A stretch of DNA of 5,065 bases from Spirochaetaceae bacterium. Its GTDB lineage: Bacteria; Spirochaetota; Spirochaetia; Treponematales; Breznakiellaceae. A program made the translations under genes and the position numbers. Under the pieces are notes generated by a model, which saw nothing but the letters and a program-made list of their open reading frames with translations, was not told the origin of the DNA and ran no database searches. Positions 1 through 5,014 of this stretch are shown here, one piece after another (position 1 is the first letter of the stretch; the number at the start of each line of letters is the position of its first letter). The DNA lies in assembly GCA_031258615.1 (NCBI GenBank), contig JAIRMP010000167.1, forward strand, positions 1 to 5,065, in the 5' to 3' direction.

Positions 1-29
1 TTGACATTATAGTTTCTCCTTGTTTTTAT
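1..29 (+). promoter_or_regulatory. Possible sigma70-type promoter at the window edge
   Basis: TTGACA (1-6) is a perfect -35 box, followed after 17 bases by TTTTAT (24-29), a 4/6 match to the -10 consensus. Transcription would begin near 36 and run into the 21-bp repeat array. The GAGGGG stretch at 30-35 that could serve as a ribosome site for the TTG at 41 would lie before or at the predicted start of the transcript, so promoter and reading frame do not fit together well. It may be chance. Confidence 0.25.
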
Positions 30-40
30 GAGGGGCGGAA

Positions 41-261
41 TTGCCCCCGTTTGAGGCAAAATTGCCTAATTTTGAGATGGGATTGCCCCCTTTCGGGATA
101 GAATTGCCTAATTCCGCACCGGAATTGCCTCCGTTCAAGCCGGATTTGCCTAATTCCATGTTGGGATTGCCCCCGGTTACGATGGAATTGCCCCCGTTCC
201 GGGCGGATTTGCCCAATTCCGTATTAGGATTGCCTAAATCCAAAACGGATTTGCTTCCGGC
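41..261. repeat. 21-bp tandem repeat array, about 11 units
   Basis: The core ATTGCC/TTTGCC recurs with TTG at 41, 62, 83, 104, 125, 146, 167, 188, 209 and 230, and a degenerate TTGCT at 251, so the spacing is exactly 21 bases throughout. Two unit types occur: TTGCCTAATTCC-like (A) and TTGCCCCCGTTC-like (B), in the order B A B A B A B B A A. About seven bases in the second half of each unit vary freely. Because 21 is a multiple of three, both strands stay open. The + strand (41-298, TTG start) reads heptapeptides of the form LP(P/N)(F/S)xxx. The minus strand (243-7, TTG start) reads (L/G)GN(S/P)xxx. Neither frame has an ATG start with a good ribosome site, and the wobble positions coincide on both strands, so codon variation does not tell which frame, if either, is used. 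It could be the end of a repeat protein gene or a non-coding minisatellite. Confidence 0.9.
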
Positions 262-349
262 TATAGTGTGCGGGAAAAAATTGTCTGCGGCTGTGTAATA
301 TTTTAAGGGGAAAAGGGATACAAAAAGAGAAAGGTTAGGCGCTACATAC

Positions 350-377
350 TTGACAAAGCCGAATTCTGCCCCATAAT
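350..377 (+). promoter_or_regulatory. Candidate sigma70-type promoter with no evident gene
   Basis: TTGACA (350-355) matches the -35 consensus fully, and CATAAT (372-377) matches 5/6 of the -10 consensus, with 16 bases between. This is the best promoter match in the window. Transcription would start near 384 and run through the 480-510 and 579-600 hairpins. No start codon with a ribosome site follows, so the product, if real, could be a short non-coding RNA or a relic of a lost gene. Confidence 0.4.
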
Positions 378-479
378 TTTTTGTGGCCTGTAGCCTGTGG
401 CGGGAAATCTATTGTTATGTTTGCCATACCTTTCATTGTTTGTTTATTGTAACTAATATAAAAAAAACTGTCAAGCTAG

Positions 480-510
480 GGCGGTGGGCGGGCGTAGCCC
501 GCTCTCCGCC
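480..510. repeat. Strong imperfect palindrome with GTA loop
   Basis: The arms 480-493 and 497-510 fold back on one another. The inner stem GCGGGC/GCCCGC (488-493 with 497-502) is extended by a G-T and a G-C pair, one T-T mismatch, and five further pairs of GGCGG with CCGCC, around a three-base GTA loop. It resembles the GGCGC-GTA-GCGCC palindrome at 2612-2624, which also has a GTA loop, suggesting one REP-like family. No T-run follows, so a terminator role is unlikely. Confidence 0.6.
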
Positions 511-578
511 ACTTTTAGTGGGGGCTTTGGACAAGGGAGGCTTTGGGGTTATTTTTCTTGGGTCGAGGGGGAAACTTT

Positions 579-600
579 CAGGCGGCATGGATGCCGCCTG
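579..600. repeat. Perfect 10-bp hairpin downstream of the ymdB-like gene
   Basis: CAGGCGGCAT (579-588) and ATGCCGCCTG (591-600) are exact reverse complements separated by GG. In the minus orientation it lies a little over 110 bases past the stop of the phosphoesterase gene and could stop or stabilise that operon's transcript. However, only AAAGTTT, not a T-run, follows on that strand, so it is not a classical intrinsic terminator. On the + strand it is followed by CTATAATAAATTT. Confidence 0.55.
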
Positions 601-711
601 CTATAATAAATTTGGGGGCAAAAAAACTTTGCTTTTTCTTATGTTTTCTACATAATTCCATACGTTATTTCTTATATTTTTATTCCATTATTTTTATATT
701 TTCAGAAAACG

Positions 712-1512
712 TTAGGGCAGCATTTCGCCTAACTCTACCGGTACACGCAGCCGTTCTATGGTCAGCGCTTTTCCGTTGTCGTCTATGTCTACAAGTACGC
801 CCTGTAGTTCACAGCCTTCCCACGCCTCCTTTGTCCATTCGGGGATGCCTGTGATGTACTCTTTGATGCGGGATTCTGTTTCAACGCCGCCTGTGGAATA
901 AAAACTCCCGCTGCGGCCCGCATCGGTGATGACGGCGGTCCCGCCGGTGAGTATATGTTCGTCGGCGGTTTGGACGCGGGTATGCGAGCCTATCGCCGCC
1001 GATACCCGCCCCGATACGGCGGCAAACAGTACCTGTTTTTCGGCGCTCGTAACGGCGTGAATGTCCAGTACCACTATGGGCGTTTCGGCGCGCAGCTTTT
1101 CCAAGAGGCCGTCCAGAAAGGCAAGCGGGTTTTCCGCGTGTATGCGGCCAAAACCGAACTGTCCCAACAGTACGGCTACCGCTATTTTTCTGTCGCCCGC
1201 CTTGTAGTAACGGTAACCCGCTCCCGGAGCGCCGCATTGCAGGTTGACGGGGCGCAGCGCGAACAATGTTTTATCAAATTTTTCCGTTAAGTCTCTTTTG
1301 TAAAAACAGCAATCGCCCATTGTAAGCACATCCGCGCCAAGTTTGTGCAGGTACATGGCATGGTTATAGCCCAACCCGCCTCCCCCGGTAGCGCCGTCGC
1401 ATCCCGCTATTACAAAGTCAATTTTTTTTTCATTTTTAAGATCGGCTATCGTCTTTTTGAAGCAGTATATGCCGGCCTTTCCGACTATTTCGGCTACATA
1501 CAGCAGCCTCAC
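712..1512 (-). CDS. YmdB/TIGR00282-family metallophosphoesterase with altered active site
   Basis: The 266-residue product matches the YmdB family of cytoplasmic calcineurin-like phosphoesterases (2',3'-cyclic-nucleotide phosphodiesterases in Bacillus) along its whole length and at the usual size. Recognisable blocks are the N-terminal VAEIVGKAG (6-14), AGCDGATGGGGLG (36-48), LGADVLTMGDCCFYK (58-72), LRPVN (86-90), LDIHAVTSAEK (149-159), GSHTRVQTAD (175-184), ITDAGRSG (195-202) and VDIDDNGKA (241-249). Compared with the B. subtilis ligand set, which I recall as D8, E39, N40, N67, H68, H150, H175 and H177, this protein has E8, D39, G40, D67, C68, H152, H177 and R179, so only two histidines are unchanged. 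The start chosen is GTG at 1512-1510, not GTG at 1539. It gives MRLLYVAEIVG, matching the family N-terminus, and overlaps the stop of the upstream LysM gene as GTGA, implying translational coupling. Fold assignment is secure. Catalytic activity is doubtful or altered. Confidence 0.88.
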   Translation of the reverse strand: MRLLYVAEIVGKAGIYCFKKTIADLKNEKKIDFVIAGCDGATGGGGLGYNHAMYLHKLGADVLTMGDCCFYKRDLTEKFDKTLFALRPVNLQCGAPGAGYRYYKAGDRKIAVAVLLGQFGFGRIHAENPLAFLDGLLEKLRAETPIVVLDIHAVTSAEKQVLFAAVSGRVSAAIGSHTRVQTADEHILTGGTAVITDAGRSGSFYSTGGVETESRIKEYITGIPEWTKEAWEGCELQGVLVDIDDNGKALTIERLRVPVELGEMLP

Positions 1513-2336
1513 CTCTTGTACGGCCTGCCTGAATCCCACATACCTATTCGTGTCTCGTTATCTATCTGCGGTATATCAATGATAGTCCCCACCTCCACAA
1601 GATCGGGGTTGTTGCTGTCCGGCAGTTTTTCCCTGTTTGCTTCGTAGATTATGGGCCATTTGTAGTAGTCGTTGTAAAACCAGTAAGCGATGTTCCAAAA
1701 ACAGTCTCCGAATTTGTCCCACGGACGCACCGTGTACTTGGCCGGATTTTTCGGCATATCCTCTATAGCAAAGTCTTCCGCGGGCGGCGCGGCAACCCCT
1801 GCAAGGGCTTCCGCTACCAGCAGAGAATTCTCAAACGCTCCGTCCCAGTCTTCCGCCGTCTGCGCCGCGACGGCCGCGTCAAAGTAACCCGTCGCCTTCT
1901 CGTACTCGTTGGGGTAGTACCTGGGCGCCTCAGCCGCCACGGCCCAGGCGATGTGGGAACGCGCCCCGGAAACCGCCTTTAGCGCCCGCTGACGTTTCAA
2001 CTGTTCCGCGATGTACAGATCGGACAGTTCCGCGTTCCGCACCGCTTCGGCGGAGTATTCTTCCGACTGCTCGTACTCACCCGCCTCCATAGCAAGGTTT
2101 GCCAAATTCTTCTGGCGCAGGCTTTCAAGAAAATATTTGTTGCGCCGCAGGCTGTAGCTTATCGTCTGCCCTTCATTTGCGGACTCAGTTGCAGGTTCAA
2201 GCCGCTGATCCTGCGCCGCCTCCGTTATCCGGGTTTCACCGGCGGAGGCGTCCGTCTCCTCACCCTCTGTCTCTTGCCCGTGCAGGGCTCCCGCACAAAA
2301 CAAAACAGCTATAAACAATACGTTTATCTTTTTCAT
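1509..2336 (-). CDS. Exported LysM-domain protein
   Basis: The product is 275 residues from the ATG at 2336-2334. It begins MKKINVLFIAVLFCAGALHG, a typical signal peptide: two lysines, a hydrophobic core, and probable cleavage near residues 17-20. FC within the core is not a convincing lipobox. An acidic, low-complexity linker (about 21-55) follows, then a charged, mainly helical segment (about 58-185) rich in Ala, Glu and Tyr. A C-terminal LysM-type domain runs from about 200 to 258 (YTVRPWDKFGDCFWNIAYWF ... WPIIYEANREKL ... VGTIIDIP), with an insertion between the Asn-bearing helix and the last strand as is common in spirochaete LysM proteins. LysM binds peptidoglycan, so a periplasmic wall-associated role is inferred. 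An upstream in-frame GTG at 2402 is rejected because the ATG has a strong GGAGGAGAG ribosome site and a signal peptide directly after it. Its last codons overlap the phosphoesterase start. The exact cellular function is not known to me. Confidence 0.85.
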   Translation of the reverse strand: MKKINVLFIAVLFCAGALHGQETEGEETDASAGETRITEAAQDQRLEPATESANEGQTISYSLRRNKYFLESLRQKNLANLAMEAGEYEQSEEYSAEAVRNAELSDLYIAEQLKRQRALKAVSGARSHIAWAVAAEAPRYYPNEYEKATGYFDAAVAAQTAEDWDGAFENSLLVAEALAGVAAPPAEDFAIEDMPKNPAKYTVRPWDKFGDCFWNIAYWFYNDYYKWPIIYEANREKLPDSNNPDLVEVGTIIDIPQIDNETRIGMWDSGRPYKR

Positions 2337-2339
2337 ACC

Positions 2340-2357
2340 GTAAGGCTCTCCTCCGCT
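2340..2357 (-). promoter_or_regulatory. Ribosome binding site that fixes the LysM gene start
   Basis: On the minus strand the bases before the ATG at 2336 read GCGGAGGAGAGCC, a near-perfect Shine-Dalgarno stretch about 11-13 bases before the start. The GTG at 2402 has nothing comparable, so the shorter, signal-peptide-initiating product is preferred. Confidence 0.65.
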
Positions 2358-2365
2358 CTGTACTT

Positions 2366-2395
2366 TATCTTTTCCTATAGTAACATTTCTGTCAA
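2366..2395 (-). promoter_or_regulatory. Possible promoter of the LysM-phosphoesterase operon
   Basis: TTGACA on the minus strand (2395-2390) is a perfect -35 box about 55 bases before the LysM start codon. The -10 region is poor: AAAGAT at 17-base spacing (3/6), or GATAAA at 20-base spacing, which is too long. It is the only promoter-like hexamer in the leader, so it is offered as a weak candidate. Confidence 0.3.
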
Positions 2396-2600
2396 TGTGC
2401 ACTGTTCACTCTTTACCTTTCACTAAGAAGGGGGGCGCAATTTCCCCGCCGTTTTCGCAAACCGCCACCGTTGTCGCCGCGCCCCCCTACGCTACAGCCG
2501 CCGCTACGCAGCGTCTTTCGCTACCCCCCAATCCGGGGACACCCTCGTACCGCCAACCGGCCTCCGGCGTTCCCCGCGTCCCTCATTGCCAGTACCCATT

Positions 2601-2624
2601 CGTCATTTCCAGGCGCGTAGCGCC
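2601..2624. repeat. Degenerate upstream copy of the dispersed palindromic repeat
   Basis: CGTCATTTCCAGGCGCGTAG (2601-2620) aligns without gaps to TGTCATTGCGAGGAACGTAG (2632-2651), sharing GTCATT, AGG and CGTAG blocks. Its core GGCGC-GTA-GCGCC (2612-2624) is a perfect 5-bp palindrome. A further partial match, TCATTGCCAG, is at 2583-2592. The pattern suggests stepwise decay of tandem copies. Confidence 0.5.
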
Positions 2625-2631
2625 CGCCCGT

Positions 2632-2666
2632 TGTCATTGCGAGGAACGTAGTGACGAAGCAATCCA
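2632..2666. repeat. Dispersed palindromic repeat of the ATTGCGAGG...GCAAT type
   Basis: The element runs from TGTCATTGCGAGGAACGTAG to GACGAAGCAATCCA. ATTGC (2636-2640) and GCAAT (2659-2663) form the terminal inverted repeat. This sequence type is well known as an interspersed non-coding palindrome in many unrelated bacteria, and its translation CHCEERSDEAI is a common artefact in predicted proteins. It probably spreads as a REP-like or miniature element. Its position between divergent genes may affect neither. Confidence 0.75.
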
Positions 2667-2755
2667 TTCCGCCAGTTGCCCTCTAGTACATCCTAGACCC
2701 GCGTGCGGTAATCATACGATAATTTTTAATTAACGGTTAAAATTGAGAGAACATT

Positions 2756-4348
2756 ATGGACAAGATACTGGTACTGGACTTTGGGAGCCAGACAACGGCG
2801 CTTATAGGCCGGCGCATACGGGAGATGGGCGTTTATGTCGAAATTAGGGGCGGCGGCGACCCGCTTGACGGGGACGCGCTGGACGGCGCGCGGGGCATTG
2901 TGCTTTCAGGCTCGCCTGAGTCCGTGTACGGCGCGGGGATTGCGCCGGACGGGAATGTTTACCGCTGCGGGCTGCCGCTTCTGGGCATCTGTTACGGCTT
3001 GCAGCGCATGACGGCGGACCTGGGCGGCGCTGTAGGCGCGCTTCCCAGCCGCGAGTACGGCGGCGTCGAGGTGGTGATGCGGGGACTTGAGTCTGCCCTG
3101 CCCCACGCAAAGCCGTTTTTGGACGCCTTTGGCGGCAGGTTCACCGCCTGGATGAGCCACGGGGATACGCTGACCCGCCTCGCGCCGGGCTTCATTGAGT
3201 ACGGCACGAGCGCGTCCGGTTTCCCCGCCGTGCTGGCGCACGAGAAGGAGCGCTGGTTCGGCGTCCAGTTTCATCCCGAAGTAACGCACACCGAGCGCGG
3301 CGCGAATATGCTTGCCGCCTTTGTATTCGGCGTATGCGGCTGCTCCAGGACTTGGACGATGGAGGGCTACCTCCGGGACGTAAAGGACGAGATTCTCAGG
3401 CGCGCCGGAAGCGGCCACGTACTGCTGTTGATCTCCGGCGGCGTCGACTCAGGCGTAACGGCGGCGCTCCTGCTGGAGGCGCTCGGCCCTGAGCGCGTTC
3501 ACCTGATGTACATGGATACCGGCCTGATGCGCAAGAACGAGACGGCGCTGGTAACGGAGAATCTCCAGCGGCTCGGCGCCCGTCATCTGCACATCATCCA
3601 CTGCGCTGACGAATTTTTCGCGGCGCTGGCGGGGCTTGACGCGCCTGAAGACAAGCGCAGGACGATAGGCGACCTCTTTATCACGGTACAGGAACGCGAG
3701 GTGGCCCGCCTCGGCCTGCCCGATTCGTACCTGCTGGCGCAGGGCACGCTGTACACTGACCTGATAGAGAGCGGCAAGGGTGTGGGGAACAGCGCCCACC
3801 TGATAAAGAGCCATCACAATGTAGGCAGCCCCCTCGTCGAAGCGAAACGGCGGGCGGGCAGGCTCCTTGAGCCGCTGGACAAACTGTACAAGGACGAGGC
3901 GCGCGCCCTCGGACGCCTGCTCCGGCTGGATGAGGCTCTCGTCGGGCGGCATCCGTTTCCGGGGCCGGGGCTGGCCGTGCGGGTGCTGGGCGAGGTTACC
4001 CGCGAGAAATGCGATATTCTGAGGGAAGTGGACGCTATTTTCATAGACGAGCTGCGCCGCAGGCGGACGGCGGACGGGAGCAAGCCGCTGTACGACGATA
4101 TATGGCAAGCTTTCGCCGTGCTGCTGCCTGTGCGCTCGGTCGGGGTGGCCGGGGACGCCCGCAAGTACGGCTGGGTGGCGGCCCTCCGTGCGGTAACGAG
4201 CGCGGACGGTATGACGGCGGATGTGTACCCGCTGCCTGCCAAAGACCTGATCGAAATCTCCACGCTGATAACTAACAATGTTGACGGTATTGGCCGCGTT
4301 ACCTACGATGTTTCAAGCAAACCCCCCGCCACAATAGAGTGGGAATAG
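2756..4348 (+). CDS. guaA: GMP synthase (glutamine-hydrolysing)
   Basis: The cytoplasmic enzyme converts XMP, ATP and glutamine to GMP, the last step of guanine nucleotide synthesis. The 530-residue chain is complete, with all three parts present. The class I glutamine amidotransferase (about 1-195) has LDFGSQ (7-12), LSGSPESVYG (50-59), the nucleophile Cys79 in LLGICYGLQ, SHGD (134-137), and His173/Glu175 in VQFHPEV. The ATP pyrophosphatase part has the PP-loop SGGVDS (227-232), MDTGLMRKNE (253-262) and LAQGTLYTDLIES (327-339). The C-terminal XMP-binding/dimerisation part has IKSHHNVG, RHPFPGPGLAVRVLGEVT (398-415) and the family ending SKPPATIEWE. The ATG at 2756 gives the canonical N-terminus; a modest GAGAGA precedes it by about 5 bases. 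The loop after SHHNVG (about 358-370) is a few residues longer than usual and lacks the common LPEDM motif. It stands alone: no guaB is in the window. Confidence 0.97.
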   Translation: MDKILVLDFGSQTTALIGRRIREMGVYVEIRGGGDPLDGDALDGARGIVLSGSPESVYGAGIAPDGNVYRCGLPLLGICYGLQRMTADLGGAVGALPSREYGGVEVVMRGLESALPHAKPFLDAFGGRFTAWMSHGDTLTRLAPGFIEYGTSASGFPAVLAHEKERWFGVQFHPEVTHTERGANMLAAFVFGVCGCSRTWTMEGYLRDVKDEILRRAGSGHVLLLISGGVDSGVTAALLLEALGPERVHLMYMDTGLMRKNETALVTENLQRLGARHLHIIHCADEFFAALAGLDAPEDKRRTIGDLFITVQEREVARLGLPDSYLLAQGTLYTDLIESGKGVGNSAHLIKSHHNVGSPLVEAKRRAGRLLEPLDKLYKDEARALGRLLRLDEALVGRHPFPGPGLAVRVLGEVTREKCDILREVDAIFIDELRRRRTADGSKPLYDDIWQAFAVLLPVRSVGVAGDARKYGWVAALRAVTSADGMTADVYPLPAKDLIEISTLITNNVDGIGRVTYDVSSKPPATIEWE

Positions 4349-4434
4349 GCCGCCGGAAGGCCATAGCTCAGGTTCGCAGGCGGGCTTATCACTTGTCAGC
4401 GGCAGTCTGCCGCGCGGAGGCTCATTAATACTTT
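4349..4434. other. Space between guaA and the HEPN pseudogene with two hairpins
   Basis: GGCC (4348-4351) and GGCC (4359-4362) form a small stem right at the guaA stop. GCGGCA-GTC-TGCCGC (4399-4413) is a perfect 6-bp stem with a 3-base loop. Neither is followed closely by a T-run; the first T-rich stretch on the + strand begins only near 4431. They may act as weak terminators for guaA, but this is not shown. GC content drops abruptly after about 4425. Confidence 0.4.
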
Positions 4435-4814
4435 CTATTTATTTTCTTTAATTTTTTTCTCAACCCAATCCAGACAATTTTTTGCTGTTTTTACAGCCTT
4501 TTCATATTATTCTTTTGTAATATCATCATATTCTTCGGGATACCTTGTTTGAACCGCATAGTTTGTTAAATCCAGTACCTCTCTAATATTTTCAGCAATT
4601 TCCGTAAATTTTTCAAGCTCATTTAACAATATACCAATATTATGCGTAAATTCTGGCTCTACGCCATAATATATTAAAAGTCCCTTTAACGATTTCTCCA
4701 CAGCCTGTGCGCCTGATAACACAAATCTTCAAAGTAAATATTATTACTGATTGTTGCTTTTGATAATTCGTAGCTGCTTTTCGCCCGGTCAATCCATGAT
4801 TCATGGCGTTCCAT
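4435..4814 (-). pseudogene. HEPN-domain protein gene broken by a frameshift and a nonsense codon
   Basis: From the ATG at 4814 the minus strand reads MERHESWIDRAKSSYELSKA and on through FEDLCYQA, then falls out of frame. Adding one base after CA at 4709-4708 restores YQAQQAVEKSLKGLLIYYG, the hallmark helix of the HEPN family (PF05168). The frame then continues through THNIGILLNEL and LDLTNYAVQTRYPEEYDDITKE, a standard HEPN ending. There an in-frame TAA (4509-4507) interrupts it. Beyond this the frame reads YEKAVKTAKNCLDWVEKKIK to a TAG at 4437-4435. The repaired chain would be about 126 residues, normal for the family. HEPN proteins of this type pair with MNT nucleotidyltransferases as toxin-antitoxin or related modules. 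The start overlaps the end of the neighbouring MNT remnant by 14 bases, as in intact pairs. The internal 71-residue frame (4722-4507) is only the 3' part of this gene and lacks the first helix. AT-rich composition, unlike guaA, suggests acquisition by transfer. Confidence 0.85.
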
Positions 4815-4950
4815 ACAATATTTTCCCCTGCTCCTTTATTGTTTTATAGATATATCCGATTTTATTATTTAATTCAATGTATTTATTATAATCTATTGAT
4901 ATTAAATCAACCGGAATGGGTATTTTATTTTCAAAAAATGCTTTATAAGT
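4801..4950 (-). pseudogene. 3' fragment of an MNT-type nucleotidyltransferase gene
   Basis: This fragment is not an open frame with its own start. On the minus strand the codons ending at TGA (4803-4801) read TYKAFFENKIPIPVDLISID, then YNKYIELNNKIGYIYKTIKE, then QGKILYGTP. The PVD...Y-N-K-Y...I...I..EG-x-x-LY layout is the usual C-terminus of the minimal nucleotidyltransferases (NTP_transf_2 family) encoded just upstream of HEPN genes. The catalytic GSxxxG...DxD part would lie further upstream but is absent: reading backwards, the frame runs into the three hairpins at 4958-5032. The stop overlaps the HEPN start by 14 bases, a typical coupled arrangement. Its loss of the 5' part and the HEPN lesions together show that the module is dead here. 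The family assignment rests on a ~49-residue tail plus its neighbour. Confidence 0.7.
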
Positions 4951-4957
4951 CAAAATA

Positions 4958-4976
4958 CCACCGGCAAAGCCGGTGG
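4958..4976. repeat. Hairpin 1 of the right-end cluster
   Basis: CCACCGGC (4958-4965) and GCCGGTGG (4969-4976) are exact reverse complements around a three-base loop AAA. This is the hairpin nearest the nucleotidyltransferase fragment, and the likely subterminal hairpin of the element. Confidence 0.85.
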
Positions 4977-4989
4977 CTTGATTTTATGA

Positions 4990-5004
4990 ACCGCTCAAAG
5001 CGGT
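4990..5004. repeat. Hairpin 2 of the right-end cluster
   Basis: ACCGCT (4990-4995) and AGCGGT (4999-5004) pair around CAA. It is preceded by TTTTATGA, as is hairpin 3, so hairpins 2 and 3 are diverged direct repeats about 26 bases apart. Confidence 0.8.
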
Positions 5005-5014
5005 GGGTTTTATG

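Larger units (their letters stand above)
299..711. other. Gene-poor stretch with a promoter and two hairpins
   Basis: No convincing gene is seen here. A GTG-started frame at 383-655 (+) would give 90 residues, but it has no ribosome site and no family resemblance, and its second half is read through the hairpin DNA. The stretch holds a good promoter-like site (350-377), a strong imperfect hairpin (480-510), a near-duplicate GGCTTTGG motif around 530-545, a perfect hairpin (579-600), and an AT-rich tail (601-711) that borders the stop codon of the minus-strand phosphoesterase gene. Confidence 0.6.
2403..2755. other. Divergent intergenic region made of degenerate repeats
   Basis: This stretch lies between the LysM gene and guaA. 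The frame at 2395-2733 (+) is not a gene: it starts inside the LysM promoter region, is proline/serine rich, and in part simply translates the dispersed repeat (giving CHCEERSDEAIH). The region holds a 9-bp inverted repeat (GGGGGGCGC at 2430-2438 with GCGCCCCCC at 2479-2487), several CGCTAC/GTAGCG-type short palindromes (about 2488-2525), the repeat pair at 2601-2666, and an AT-rich leader before guaA (2711-2755). Confidence 0.6.

Noticed and set aside
7..243. Calling the minus-strand or + strand heptad frame as a gene
   Set aside because: Both use TTG starts at or inside the repeats, with no good ribosome site for a transcribed start; strand choice cannot be made from the window, so only the repeat is annotated.
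41..298. CRISPR array
   Set aside because: The 21-bp units are contiguous tandem repeats with variable positions inside each unit; there are no 25-40 bp repeats alternating with unique spacers.
383..655. 90-residue + strand frame after the 350-377 promoter
   Set aside because: GTG start without ribosome site, no family resemblance, and its second half is hairpin DNA.
2395..2733. 112-residue + strand frame upstream of guaA
   Set aside because: It translates intergenic palindromes, including the familiar CHCEERSDEAI artefact of a dispersed repeat, and starts within the LysM leader on the opposite strand.
3449..4108. Long minus-strand open frame (219 residues) opposite guaA, with other antisense frames nearby
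   Set aside because: These are shadows of the GC-rich guaA coding sequence; guaA motifs are complete and the antisense frames resemble nothing and have no ribosome site.
4349..4400. tRNA-like sequence containing GGTTCGCAGG
   Set aside because: No cloverleaf can be formed: no acceptor or anticodon stem pairs with it.
4399..4413. Intrinsic terminator of guaA
   Set aside because: The 6-bp stem is perfect but no T-run follows within about 15 bases on either strand.
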